Positions 1 through 10,387 of a stretch of DNA of 64,000 nt are shown one piece after another. The notes beneath the pieces were generated by a model. That model saw only the letters and a list, made by a program, of their open reading frames with translations, had not been told where the DNA came from and made no database searches. The stretch's first letter is position 1; the number at the start of each line of letters is the position of its first letter. A program made the position numbers and the translations under genes. Source of the stretch: Barthelona sp. PCE (taxonomy: Eukaryota > Metamonada: BaSk clade); assembly GCA_040285745.1 (NCBI GenBank), contig JAUFOR010000001.1, positions 1-64,000 on the forward strand, written 5' to 3'.

Positions 1-65
1 TCAAACAGCTACTTGGTGACCATAATATTGTAACCCATCTTGATATCTTATTATTTGATCATATC

Positions 66-1919
66 ATGAGTGATGAACATACAAGAAGAAGAATACCCTT
101 CCCATTTGAGATGAACAGATTAAGAAATCTTTCAAGAGAAATTCCGATGGATGAAAACCACCTACTGTTAACCATTGGTGATGCCGTTAATAATAGAAGA
201 GTGATGCAATCCTACATATTAAATGTTATAACCGAGGAATATAGATGTCTTGGAGAGTATAGCTTTCAATCAATCATTAATTCTCCGTATTTTACAAACA
301 ACTACATTTTGTTAAAGAAATGCCAAGATGATACCATATGGCATTACAGTTTTTCTGTTGATGACATGGACGAAGCACATGAACCTGATATTGAGCAGTT
401 GCATTGTGTTCATTTAGAATACTTCTTCGAGTGCTTAAACTCGGATTGCATTTGCTCAGTCAGGTTTCGCTATCAAGAAATTGATGAACTAATAATATTT
501 GACTGTCAGAGGAACCAAGTTAACTTGATAGAAAGGTTTCCACAGCTTAAAAGATTGTATATTAAGAAAAAAAAATCAAAATTTGCATTATTAACGCTCA
601 CTCAAGATGTTTTGTCAATAGTATTTATTGGATTTGGATCAAGTTTTACGGTGATTCATATCGAAAACGGTGAATTGAAGATGTCAGAGGGTAAACTGAA
701 TTTTAAGTACGTAATTTGCGATGGCTGGAAGCATATAGACTTGAATGATAATTCCTTTTGTGATGAAGATTGTGTTTTTTATGGTGTTGATGAAATAACA
801 GGACGTTATGGCCCAATCAAATTTAGAGAGGCTAGTAAGGAGGTTGTGCGTTTGAAAAGTCTTCACCCAAAGAAAATATTTTTTGATGGAATAGCGGAAG
901 TGTATGATGATAACGCTTCGATAAGATACTACTTTTTTTTCAAAGAAAGGAAGCTTATTGTGCTGCGTGGGTGTAGGCCGGTTTCACATACGAGCTGCGA
1001 GATCCGATCAGTTCATCCAAATGAAGGAGATGATTTTTTTGTAATGGCAGAGAAGCATAGTGAAACAAATACATATGTCAAAATTCACTGGCGCTGGTCA
1101 GAATCCAAGCCTGTCACAACCATTTTACCTCATTGCGGTTCTAATAACCGTGGTTTTATTCAAGGGTTGCCTGTCAATGTTGACCGTCTTGAGGATCGTA
1201 CAGGCTTGGTGTATTTGGGAAGTAAGCTGCTTTTGGATCTTCCCCCGAATATTTATGTTCGAGGTGTTCATCGTTCACATTTTGATAATTCAGCATGCAT
1301 TCTGTGTAGAGATACAATCCATTTTTTTCGGTTCAATGTCAACGGGTATGTTGTGGAGGTTCAAAATCACATTGTTTTTGAATCTGAATATTCATGTGAT
1401 GTTTACTTTAATCCTCGTCCATTGGCTGAAACACCTGATCATCAGCTGTTTGTTTTGTATGTTGAAGATGGTGAAGCAACAACGCAACATTTACACTGTT
1501 TAGATTGGTCAACAGGAAGCTTCTTAGAGCCTGTTTTCCTTTATCAGTATGGTATATATGATGAAATGGAGGAAGGCAACTATTTCAATAATTTCGTGGG
1601 TGATTCATACATACATGTATGGCATGGTATTATTAAAGCATACGTTGAAGATGGTGCTATCAAAACAAGATTTTTCACTAACAATAGTTTCCCTATTGTG
1701 AATATAAGCCAAAATCATAATCTACCTAACAACACTATTCAGAAGGTTATTTACGAAGGAGAGACCAAGACAATGGTGCTGAAAACTTACAATATTGAGG
1801 AAGACCCGGAATCGATGAATCCCACAGTGGAAACGTTCCACCTTCCTTCTTTTCTGGCCGAGGCGTCCATCGTTGAGTACCACATGCCCGATTATTATGA
1901 GTGTTTTCATGATGAATAG
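66..1919 (+). CDS. Lineage-specific beta-propeller-like protein A (617 aa)
   Basis: An uninterrupted 617-residue frame from ATG to TAG. I recognise no named family. The sequence is a long run of short hydrophobic strands separated by acidic or polar turns, with no signal peptide and no membrane segment, which is how a divergent beta-propeller looks. Residues near 160 read ERFPQLKRL; a nearly identical ERFPQLGKL lies in the gene at 17487-19487, so the two are probably paralogues. Similar-looking genes lie at 8458-10387, 31950-33728 and 45892-54044 (interrupted). The gene faces the DDX18 gene tail to tail with about 100 bp between stops. The start is the first ATG after an AT-rich leader. Function unknown; the propeller fold is inference from strand pattern only. 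Confidence 0.7.
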   Translation: MSDEHTRRRIPFPFEMNRLRNLSREIPMDENHLLLTIGDAVNNRRVMQSYILNVITEEYRCLGEYSFQSIINSPYFTNNYILLKKCQDDTIWHYSFSVDDMDEAHEPDIEQLHCVHLEYFFECLNSDCICSVRFRYQEIDELIIFDCQRNQVNLIERFPQLKRLYIKKKKSKFALLTLTQDVLSIVFIGFGSSFTVIHIENGELKMSEGKLNFKYVICDGWKHIDLNDNSFCDEDCVFYGVDEITGRYGPIKFREASKEVVRLKSLHPKKIFFDGIAEVYDDNASIRYYFFFKERKLIVLRGCRPVSHTSCEIRSVHPNEGDDFFVMAEKHSETNTYVKIHWRWSESKPVTTILPHCGSNNRGFIQGLPVNVDRLEDRTGLVYLGSKLLLDLPPNIYVRGVHRSHFDNSACILCRDTIHFFRFNVNGYVVEVQNHIVFESEYSCDVYFNPRPLAETPDHQLFVLYVEDGEATTQHLHCLDWSTGSFLEPVFLYQYGIYDEMEEGNYFNNFVGDSYIHVWHGIIKAYVEDGAIKTRFFTNNSFPIVNISQNHNLPNNTIQKVIYEGETKTMVLKTYNIEEDPESMNPTVETFHLPSFLAEASIVEYHMPDYYECFHDE

Positions 1920-2017
1920 TTTAAACGAATTCTATATGAAACATTAAACAAATTAAAGGATAGAAATAAACGCGAAATGGTGTGCCAAGAGGATGACTTA
2001 AGAACATCTGTTTATTA

Positions 2018-3589
2018 TTATCTTCTTTGGTTTCTGGGTCCACCACGTCTCTTACGTCTCTGCTGCTTCTTGTTGTATGCTGGAAGACTAACATTCGGTG
2101 GTACATTTAGTAAAAATGATTCACTAATGCTGGCCAGATCAAGTGCGTTAATATCAAAAATTGACTTGAATGAGTGCGAGTTATAAGCGAGAATAAACGA
2201 ACGATAGCTGTCCGTGGCACTCTTTGATAATGCATAAGACTCACTAACCATATCTTTGAGATATTCGCCAAGCTTGACTGGAAGTTTCTCATTAAGCTCA
2301 TATTTGACAAGGTCAATATTCTTCTGCTTTAGGAGCTCCAAAAACCCAGTCTCATGAGGCATAAGGAAGACAATGGCTTTACCAGCTTTACCAGCACGTG
2401 CAGTACGACCAACACGATGAATGTAATCACGAATATCGGCTGGGGGATCATACTGAACGATCCAGTCAACATCAGGGAAATCAAGACCACGTGCAGCGAC
2501 ATTTGTACACATTAATACACCGCGATCGGTGTTGCAGAACTCAAAGAACGTCGAAGTTCTTCTCTTCTGTTTCATTTGACCGTGCAGCTGATAAAAGTTG
2601 CATGTATCATCCTTATATGCGTAGTTGAACAGCTCATAATGATACTTTACGGAAGCGCAACTGGAGAAGAAAACCATAATCTTCTTTCGTCGGAACTTTG
2701 TTATTATCTTGAGCAGCAATAGGAGTCTGTTATGTGGCTCAACAAACGTAAAGCCCTGCTTGAGGTTGTTGGCGGTGGCTGCATCTTCATCCTGCTCGGG
2801 GTTGACGTATACCACTGTTTCTTTGTTAAGTGTTTCGGCAGCAAGCTCTGAAATCTTTTTGGACTGAGTAGCACTGAACAGCATCGTTTGTCTGGGATGG
2901 GTGTGCTTGTCAGGTAGGAGAGAGACGACCTGTCGAAGCTCTTCTTCGAAGCCGGGATCCAAAAGGTGATCAGCCTCATCCAAAATTAAAACTTTGAGGT
3001 TGTCCAGTTTGAATCCAGTATCACGGGAGTTACGCAGGTGATCAATAAGACGACCAGGTGTAGCAATGAGAAGATTTACGCCCTTTGAAAGCTTCTCTTT
3101 CTCAACATTGATGTTCATACCTCCAGCAACAAGCCCAAATGTTTGAGTAAAATGTTGGCACAATTCTGTGGCAACAGAGTAGATCTGTAGAGCAAGTTCA
3201 CGAGTGGGTGTAATAATTAAAGCACCAGTTCCATTACGTGCAGAAAAACGTGCAGCGTTTAGGGTCTCCAAGGCTGGAAGGAGGAACGCCAGAGTCTTAC
3301 CTGAGCCCGTTTTTGCTGCACCCAGAATATCTTTGCCCAATAACGCAGGAGGAATTGCAAGTGTTTGGATTGGTGTTGGATGAGTGAACCCCATAGAAGA
3401 AATACCCTTCTGAGCCCTATGAGACAAAGGCATGTCTTCGAAAGTGATGTTTTCTACATCTTGAACCTCTTGTTTGTCGGTATTAACAATAACTTCTTCC
3501 CCTTCTTCAGTCTTGGCTTTTTTCTAAAGGTTAGCACTATCTATATATCGTTTAGAAGTACAAAATCATACAATTGCCAATTCAGTCAT
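2018..3589 (-). CDS. DDX18: DEAD-box RNA helicase DDX18/Has1 (two exons, 507 aa)
   Basis: ATP-dependent RNA helicase of the Has1/DDX18 type, known for 60S (and in yeast 40S) ribosome assembly in the nucleolus. The uninterrupted part holds the Q motif (GFTHPTPIQ), motif I AAKTGSGKT, PTRELA, TPGRL, DEAD, SAT, ARGLD and HRVGRTAR. The Has1-type C-terminus follows (FDINALDLASISESF, then a basic tail). The longest ATG frame begins at 3433, inside the gene: 30 more in-frame codons, ending ITFED, extend upstream to an acceptor. I therefore place the start at 3589, with exon 1 at 3589-3572 (six codons, MTELAI) and a 48-bp intron at 3571-3524. Product 507 aa, normal for the family core with a short N-terminal extension. 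The helicase assignment is firm; exon 1 rests on splice signals and phase. Confidence 0.92.
3524..3571 (-). other. Spliceosomal intron in DDX18 (48 bp)
   Basis: Read on the minus strand it starts GTATGATT and ends GCTAACCTTTAG. It joins MTELAI to KKAKTEEGEE in phase 0. An in-frame TAG (the last three bases of the intron) blocks reading straight through from upstream. The same end signals occur in the introns at 14538-14635 and 35930-36016. Confidence 0.82.
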
Positions 3590-3693
3590 GTTAAAAAAGG
3601 TAATAATGCAATAACCTGATGTGGTATTACTTTTTTCCGCTTTTTCAAGTTGAAAGTTTGTCAACAATAGGGAACATCTGTGGTTAATGGTGT

Positions 3694-4590
3694 ATGAATT
3701 CGCATATTAGCAAAGCTTTAATTTGTTTCGATTTTTCAGGTGAATTTCGACTTTTAGAACAACAAAATGTTGTTAATCTGTTTGATCTTGTCATTAAATT
3801 TGGACCAAGAACAGAAAATTCTTCGTTAAGTGCAAGCAATGGGGTGTATCAGGTTTTTGTTGATGATTGTACTTTAAATAACTGCATTTATAGTGAATCG
3901 ATGTTGAAATTGATTCTATGCAGTTTTTGTTTCATTTGGATACCTGAAATATCCGATAGTGCAATGGAAGGTTTTGAAATAGATCGATTTAATCATGTTT
4001 TTGAGGGTCTTGCTCTGCGTATGTGTTTTATTTTACCCGAAAACACGCGCATGCAGCTGAAAACACCATACATACATTCATTTCGTTCTTTTTCTGCTTT
4101 ACCAAAAACACTTTCTCTGTTTAATGTGTCTTCCAATTTTTCCATTATATTGAATGAAACAATGCTCTACGGTCTCTGTTCTTCACTTGTACAGTGTGCC
4201 TATCAGTTCTTTGTCGGATTTTATGCTCTCTCTTCACTACACGAGTTGTTTATTGACGATGTGTCGTTTTGTATGATTTTGGATGATAGAACATTGAGTT
4301 TTCTTGACAAGGTACTTGAGAATCGTGATTTCGTGCTTATAAGACGACCAAATGTAGATGACACGAATTATCACTTTGAAGTAGTTCTGGCATCAGATTA
4401 TTTTTTCATTTGCAGGACAGATCATTTTGTTTTCACACATTACGATTATAAATATGAATTTGATCCTGAAAAATGTGAATTTGTTTGTGGAAAACTGACA
4501 AATGTTTGGAAAACATCACAATTAGATTTTCTTCCTGAAGGTGCTTCAAAACCGCCTATTTATTTTATGGAGAAGTACCTTAATGTATAG
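3694..4590 (+). CDS. Hypothetical protein (298 aa)
   Basis: An ATG-to-TAG frame of 298 residues that I do not recognise. It is rich in Phe, Leu, Cys and Ser, with no signal peptide. Several hydrophobic stretches are too interrupted to call membrane spans (the longest lies around residues 155-185). It diverges from DDX18 with only about 100 bp between start codons and lies 90 bp upstream of the next gene on the same strand. Base composition is AT-rich, like the other lineage-specific genes here. It could be a divergent member of an expanded orphan family; function unknown. A missed upstream exon cannot be excluded, but no acceptor matching the local consensus precedes the ATG. Confidence 0.6.
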   Translation: MNSHISKALICFDFSGEFRLLEQQNVVNLFDLVIKFGPRTENSSLSASNGVYQVFVDDCTLNNCIYSESMLKLILCSFCFIWIPEISDSAMEGFEIDRFNHVFEGLALRMCFILPENTRMQLKTPYIHSFRSFSALPKTLSLFNVSSNFSIILNETMLYGLCSSLVQCAYQFFVGFYALSSLHELFIDDVSFCMILDDRTLSFLDKVLENRDFVLIRRPNVDDTNYHFEVVLASDYFFICRTDHFVFTHYDYKYEFDPEKCEFVCGKLTNVWKTSQLDFLPEGASKPPIYFMEKYLNV

Positions 4591-4680
4591 TACCCCTGAG
4601 ACATTGATAGTAAAAAGAATAGTGTAATTGTTTGTAAATTATTGCGTATTTCTTTTTCATTCCATTTATTCTTTTATTCA

Positions 4681-6285
4681 ATGTCTAAAAGCGAGCTTTT
4701 AGCATCACTGGCGCAGAAGTTACGACAAGGTGAAATGGCAGGAGACGATGCTTTTAAAATTTTGTTTGGAAGCACAAAGAATAGCAGTCCTATGACAAAA
4801 CAGTCGTTGCACGAGATCGAAGAGATCATGGAGCCCGATTCACCTCCTCCGGGACCACCGCAAAGCAGTGCGCAAGTAATTCATCAAACCGCATCTCCAC
4901 AACACATGTTTGTCAATGAATCTTCAACAGATTCACCTTACGGGCAAGAGGCAGTGACCGAAACCGAAAGCATTTTAGATTTAGAGAACCGCAGTTATTA
5001 TTCTAGCGAATATTATTCACAATATGAGACTCCACACACTGCAACAAAGGTTAATGGGCCCAAATTGCGTACTTTGAACACTGCAGCTAGTAGAAGACAT
5101 GTTAAATTGCGTAAACAACTTGAGGATGATTTCCAGAAGAAACATACTTTCAAACCTGATGTTGGAGAAGCCCAGATTGAGCGAAAGAACGCAAGTAATT
5201 TCTATGATCGAACTGTGAATTGGAAGAAGCAGGTCGAGGAAGAGCTGAAAAAGCAACACGCTAAGGAAGAAGAAGTTGAGTTGGTTGCAACACCAAAGAT
5301 ATCACGTGCACTTATCGAGAAGAGAACTAATAAGTTATATCAGTCAGCCAAGACACGGATGGATCGTTTACAGAAGTTGAAAGACGAGTATGAAGAAGAA
5401 GAGAAGAAGAAATTGAGAGAGAAGCCCATAAAACATTCAACTTCTTATAACAAGGAGGTAGAAGCAAAATATAACAAGCCACGTAAGCCTTATAAGCATC
5501 CAACACCTCAGGAGATCGATCGTGACTGTACTGGAAAGCCCGTGCTCATTGCAAAGAGACCTAAAGAAGATGCGTTATTGAAAGGTTATCTCAAACAGGA
5601 TGTATACAGCAGACTGTATCAAAATGCGCTTCAAAATGATGAGGAACTTATTTCTTCCGTGGAACACGATCCCTTCCAACCGAGAATAGACCCTGTATTG
5701 TTGTCAGACACTGATTGGAATGGATTCTTGCAACGTCAAGAATTGCTCAAGCAAAGAAAGGCCAATTCAGTTCGAAGAATGCGCGCCAAGATGGAGGGGG
5801 ATCACAGGCCCAAAATATTGGAGAAGTCGCGAAACTTGGCACATACGTACCGCCTGAATCAGCAGAAGAAGAAGCAACAGGCTGTTTTTGATGCGATGAT
5901 TAATGATGAAAAGCAGAAGACACGTACGAAGAAGAAGATATCGAAAGATAGTATCAATAGATTGTATACTGGTGGTAGCACACGTAAGAAGCGACCCCAA
6001 ACCACTAATTTTTCTCACAGACCTGATCTTTCAGCGACACAGAAGATTAAGAAGCGAAGGAAGCCTCGTAACTTTGATCATTTATCTTATCATCGCCAAA
6101 AACAGGAGAAACTCGAGGAATTGAGAAAAATTAGAGAAAAAGAAAAAATTGATATTGAATTGAAGGAGTGTACATTCCAACCAAAGATTAGAGATGCTCC
6201 TAGCTTTGTTAAAACGGTGGCACAGAAGCTCAGAGAAACCGGAAATCAGAGATATTATATGCAAAATGATAAACCATGGAAGTAA
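4681..6285 (+). CDS. Coiled-coil flagellar/basal-body-type protein with F-x-P-x-I repeats (534 aa)
   Basis: A charged, Lys/Glu-rich protein of 534 residues. Its first part is low-complexity and Ser/Pro-rich (about 1-130, including SPPPGPPQSS). A long region of predicted coiled coil follows. Three spaced copies of an F-x-P motif are visible: HTFKPDV near 155, HDPFQPRI near 335 and ECTFQPKI near 505. Each lies close to a short Leu-Tyr/basic helix such as NRLYTGGS. Repeats of this kind are common in axonemal, basal-body and microtubule-associated proteins of flagellates, so a cytoskeletal role is likely but inferred. The frame is open upstream to a TTG at 4642; I use the first ATG (MSKSELLASL) because the upstream stretch is T-rich, like the leaders of neighbouring genes. 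Nothing suggests enzymatic activity. Confidence 0.72.
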   Translation: MSKSELLASLAQKLRQGEMAGDDAFKILFGSTKNSSPMTKQSLHEIEEIMEPDSPPPGPPQSSAQVIHQTASPQHMFVNESSTDSPYGQEAVTETESILDLENRSYYSSEYYSQYETPHTATKVNGPKLRTLNTAASRRHVKLRKQLEDDFQKKHTFKPDVGEAQIERKNASNFYDRTVNWKKQVEEELKKQHAKEEEVELVATPKISRALIEKRTNKLYQSAKTRMDRLQKLKDEYEEEEKKKLREKPIKHSTSYNKEVEAKYNKPRKPYKHPTPQEIDRDCTGKPVLIAKRPKEDALLKGYLKQDVYSRLYQNALQNDEELISSVEHDPFQPRIDPVLLSDTDWNGFLQRQELLKQRKANSVRRMRAKMEGDHRPKILEKSRNLAHTYRLNQQKKKQQAVFDAMINDEKQKTRTKKKISKDSINRLYTGGSTRKKRPQTTNFSHRPDLSATQKIKKRRKPRNFDHLSYHRQKQEKLEELRKIREKEKIDIELKECTFQPKIRDAPSFVKTVAQKLRETGNQRYYMQNDKPWK

Positions 6286-6689
6286 AAGTAAGTTGTCAGA
6301 TTTTTTTTCACTCTCAATGTATTTGAGGAATTTTATTCATTGCAAGAAGATTTAAACTCATGAATGAAGTGCGTGAAACACAGGTGAGTTACAACCGGAT
6401 CATAATAACTTGCCTTTATGTAATAAACCTTTAACACGGTTTATTCATACTCAAAAAGCACTTGAGGATTATACTTACCGCCCCAGACTGAATACTGATG
6501 AGCGAAAAGATGAACGTGTTCCTTTAATCATAATTATGAATTTTTTTATATTCTTTAAAGTTTCTTCTTAGAAACTAATCATTGGATCTTAACAACCACT
6601 GTTTCAGTAGCCTTATGGTTGAATAAATATTGTTCTTCAGTGTATGTTCAGACAAATAATTCGTTTTAGCTATTTTCTCTCGTTTACGT
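6286..6689. other. 404-bp intergenic region
   Basis: AT-rich spacer between two same-strand genes. It contains one 8-bp inverted repeat (6422-6445) and no convincing reading frame or RNA gene. Short matches to a U1 5' end and a hammerhead core were considered and rejected. Confidence 0.6.
6422..6445. repeat. Inverted repeat, 8-bp arms and 8-nt loop
   Basis: The arms AATAAACC and GGTTTATT are perfectly complementary around TTTAACAC. It lies in the spacer downstream of the F-x-P-x-I gene, so it could be a 3'-end structure; role unknown. Confidence 0.5.
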
Positions 6690-8300
6690 ATGATTCACAG
6701 ATTTATTGCCAACAATGTGATACCATTGTTCAGTAAGTGTGTTGAGGATACAGAACTTATGGAAACAGAAACAGGATATGTTAAACGTTCGGAACTTTCT
6801 CTCCATGAGATTTTATTGCTTATGCATCTTAACTGTCCACATGTTGTGAAGTTTTATGGGTTTGATTATGATGATTATGGGCTCAGTATTCACTTAGAAT
6901 TGTTGAATCGAAAGGTTAATGATCGTTTTCAAAGTGAACGAGTACATCTAACACATTATTCGAGGTTTTTTAGCAGCAACGAACAGCTGAGACTGCAAAT
7001 TCTCGCAGACTTATTTGATGTAGTGAGTTATCTTCATCTTGAACCATTTTGTGTTAATCATAGGGATCTTAAGCCAGAACAGTTCGCATTCACAGAGTTT
7101 AGCGACCAAGGTAAGCTCAAATTGTTTGATTTTGACTTTTCTCACACTGTGCATAGTTGTGACATTCTTCCATTTTTACAAGGCGGAACAGAGCATTGGC
7201 AGGACACACGTGCCGAGTTATCAGTTTTCATCCTTGACCGAGATATCAGAGCGTTAGGCCGTTTGATATTGATGATTCTTATGTGTAATGAAGACTATTT
7301 GACAGACATGCTTCTCGATTTTCAACAATCTGGAAGCTTGCGCAACTGGAACGTAAATTTTGCATGGCGTCGTTTACTAAATTGTACAGTAGAGCGCAAG
7401 AAAACCAATGCGTTTGCTTTAAGGTTTTTAGCTAATTATTTAATACCTACATTACCTGCGCCAACGGAAACAACTCTTCTGTATCACCATGACAACGTAC
7501 TCCGGAACGTTGAACGAAAGATTGAAGTTATTAACGACTCATTTTTTGAGTTGCTGGGAGCTCAACAGCTTTATTCACATTTCTTATGGTACGATCATCA
7601 TGAGTGGAGTTTCATCGAATCTGAGCTTGACTTTACTTGGTATTACTGGAGTTCACCAACGGAAATATGCTTTGAGGAGTTTAAATGTAGTCGAGCACAC
7701 GTGTGCGTGACAACTAGATGTCTTGAAGAAGATGATGATAATTATGATGCGGAGTGTGTCTTCATATCAACGTTTCATGAGGCAAGGCACTTCTTGTGCA
7801 GCTATGTGGACCACGACTCGACCGAGTTCATATCCGATCCCGACTATGAAGGAACAATTGCCGACTTCTGTGGGGGTATAACGCCTCCTACAGATGTTGA
7901 ATTCGATTGTTTCCGTGCACTTATGATTAAGAAGAAGGGTAAATGTGTGGCTATGATTGTTTTTAGTGCTCTTTACGATGATGATTGTGCTGTCGCGAAG
8001 TACAATGGGAGTCAGGAGGAGGATTACACATATTTTCTTGATGAAGCATCAGGAATCAATTGTATGATGCTTGTTGATCCAGATTATTGGTTAGAAAAAG
8101 AGTTTAGAGTCATTTTAGTAGAGAAATTCCCCTTAAGTTTTCAATTCCCCCAGCGTTTAAGTACTACTTGGGATTTAGGTATTCCGACTGTTCTTACACT
8201 TTATGGAAACAGTGTATCGGAAGATATAATGTTGGAATACTCGCGTGGCGCTGTGCATTTAATTGATGGCAACAAAGAGTATGTATTGGAGCGGATATAG
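6690..8300 (+). CDS. Divergent protein kinase-like protein (536 aa)
   Basis: The C-lobe of a eukaryotic protein kinase is recognisable. The catalytic loop reads NHRDLKPEQFAF at about 123-134, followed by LKLFDFDFS at about 143-151 where DFG is expected, and DRDIRALGRLILMIL at about 183-197 as the F helix. The glycine-rich loop is missing and no clear VAIK lysine is seen in the 40-residue N-lobe remnant. The Asn of the catalytic loop is Gln, and DFG is DFD. These changes suggest a pseudokinase or an unusual ATP-binding mode. The last 300 residues (acidic, with Cys and aromatic residues) match nothing I know. Kinase ancestry is well supported; activity is doubtful. A missing first exon could also explain the short N-lobe. 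Confidence 0.75.
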   Translation: MIHRFIANNVIPLFSKCVEDTELMETETGYVKRSELSLHEILLLMHLNCPHVVKFYGFDYDDYGLSIHLELLNRKVNDRFQSERVHLTHYSRFFSSNEQLRLQILADLFDVVSYLHLEPFCVNHRDLKPEQFAFTEFSDQGKLKLFDFDFSHTVHSCDILPFLQGGTEHWQDTRAELSVFILDRDIRALGRLILMILMCNEDYLTDMLLDFQQSGSLRNWNVNFAWRRLLNCTVERKKTNAFALRFLANYLIPTLPAPTETTLLYHHDNVLRNVERKIEVINDSFFELLGAQQLYSHFLWYDHHEWSFIESELDFTWYYWSSPTEICFEEFKCSRAHVCVTTRCLEEDDDNYDAECVFISTFHEARHFLCSYVDHDSTEFISDPDYEGTIADFCGGITPPTDVEFDCFRALMIKKKGKCVAMIVFSALYDDDCAVAKYNGSQEEDYTYFLDEASGINCMMLVDPDYWLEKEFRVILVEKFPLSFQFPQRLSTTWDLGIPTVLTLYGNSVSEDIMLEYSRGAVHLIDGNKEYVLERI

Positions 8301-8457
8301 TGTTTAAAATCATATCCTCGTTGTAAATAGACCATTTTATGATTGTGAATATCAAGATGATTTCAGATATAATTTCAAAGTGATCGAACATATTAACAAC
8401 ATCATTATCTCAATTATGGTGCTTTATAGAGCAGTAGGTAACATATATGTAACAGTT

Positions 8458-10387
8458 TTAATTCATCATTAAGAATAAAACAAATAACAAGATAATTATA
8501 CCAAAAATCGCAGTAAGAGTAACCCAATCATCATCAAAATTTAACGTTTTTTTACGTCGATAATTGGTTATTTTTTCTTCTTTATGTTCACTGCACTCAC
8601 TTCTTTCACTTTTTTCATTACTTTCATTGTATTTAACAAAATCAACATTATTAATGGATAAAAAATTTATCTTTTTTTTTTTCACACGCTTCTTTGGTTT
8701 AAAATCTACACCATGCCGTGAAAAGACTTGAGCCATATCTATTTCCAAGAAAAAAGGATCCATGACAGTTCTACAACCCTGTTCATCAATTTCATACATC
8801 ATATCTGTTTGAATGTGACAAATGATTGCCTTACATCCAGCTCTAAAAACAAGATATTTTTGAAAAGGTCGTATTTCGTCATATGGAATTGCAACAGATA
8901 TATTTTTCATTCTTAACAACCGCTCACCACTGATTATTATGGGAAGAATACCGTCTCTATATTCAACTGCCAAACAATCCTTATGTACGAAAATATTTTT
9001 AACAGTTCTCCTGGATTCTAATTTTTCATATCTCAAATCACCACTGAAAACGTTAAACATCACAACGACATTAAAAGCTTCAGAAGAAATACAAAGCACA
9101 CAGTATGTATCGTGCCCATCAATCATTAAATTGTATTCGCCAATGTCATTTGAAGGAACAACGTCAGAGATATCAAACTCAAAACAATGAGTAAAGGACA
9201 TAGTGCCTGTTCTATTGTTGAAAAAAAACAGAGTGCCAGATGTACCAGAATACTCACATATCACAGCACCATCGCTTCTTCCACTCACTAAGTACTGGAA
9301 ATCACTGTTGTAAAACAACTCAGTTTGAAATTTCTGGTTACCATACTTAATATTCAACATTCCAGATTCGACCAACAAAGAAATACCTTTGGTTGTTTGA
9401 AGAACTTTATCAACCTCAATTTCTCTCTTACCCATGGGAACTTCTCTCTCAGGCCGCTTTGGTATTGGTTGCGGTTTGGGAGCAACATACACGGGAGCAG
9501 ATTGGAACACATGAGCAGATATATCAATCACATGAAGTATTTCACAATCTTCAGTATTCGCAGGAGCAGTTATACCACCAGGTTTGGCAGTCTCATTCAT
9601 GGATTTTTGAATTGTGTTGTCAATCTCAATATTCGACATGCTTAATGTGTAGAGTTCTGAGCTTGGAAATAAAAGAGAAATGAACACATTTTCACTACGA
9701 TCCACAGCATTAGCTGCTTCAAATGTGAAGCTGTTGTTAACAGTTATGGATACATCAAGCGAAGTAACTATATAAGGCAGCAAAGCCTGCTCTTCTGATT
9801 CCAAGTTGAACAACCCCACAGCAGAATCGTTTAAGTGTATTTGTTTGGTTACGATCATCCAGTTCTGTGGACACATGACAAAATTTGTAATTGGAAAGGG
9901 GGTTGTGCTCGGTTTCGTCTACAAGTAAGCCATTTTTAAGAATCATGTACGTCGTAAAAACGCTCTGATTGGTCGTAATGGCACCCATAGCTCTGTCAAA
10001 AACACTGATATGTGTGTGCACCTCCGGAACAACGACTTGATTCAGTATCTGAATACCATCATCATCGTGCTTGAATGTACGATAATGTGTCTCGCACACA
10101 CCATCCCTGCTGTTGCTGCTGACAACTCCAAGTGCACCGTACACACTGCTGCACGCCATAAAGGCTTTACCCGGCAAAGCATCACTGATCAGCGAAGAGA
10201 TCTCAGGGTCGAGTTGGGCATGTGTAGATAGTCCGGACTTCTTCGAGAATGATGTTATTTTCCAAGTTCTGTCGTCACATTGGGAAATCCAAAATTCAGT
10301 TTCTCTAAATGAACATTTTGGAACATTATTTGGTATTTTTTGTGCTATATTTGTTGTTTTACGTGCATTACGTGCAAGTTTGCTCAT
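8458..10387 (-). CDS. Propeller-like protein B with C-terminal membrane anchor; one-base frameshift (about 641 aa)
   Basis: Two overlapping minus-strand frames belong to one gene. The first starts at ATG 10387 (MSKLARNARK) and runs in one frame to a five-C run (five Gs on the plus strand, 9898-9902). Dropping one C moves smoothly into the second frame (NPFPITNFVMCPQ), which continues to TAA at 8458. Without the shift, the first frame yields 210 aa and the second lacks its N-terminus. The protein shows the short-strand pattern of the other propeller-like genes. It then has a proline-rich stretch (VYVAPKPQPIPKRPER), a Lys/Glu-rich region and a last 22-residue hydrophobic segment (FGIIILLFVLFLMMN) that looks like a tail anchor. 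No intron with the local GTATG/CTAAY signals fits. The shift may be a sequencing error, a true mutation or programmed frameshifting; I favour error or recent mutation. Confidence 0.65.

Noticed and set aside
6471-6479. ATACTTACC, like the 5' end of U1 snRNA, with a T-rich Sm-site-like stretch about 70 bases downstream
   Set aside because: A nine-base match is expected by chance about once in two windows of this size, counting both strands. The U1-70K and U1A loop motifs are absent.
6495-6507. CTGATGAG followed by CGAAA, resembling a hammerhead ribozyme core or a C box
   Set aside because: Stem II would be a single base pair with no loop, stems I and III cannot be drawn, and no D box follows at a suitable distance.
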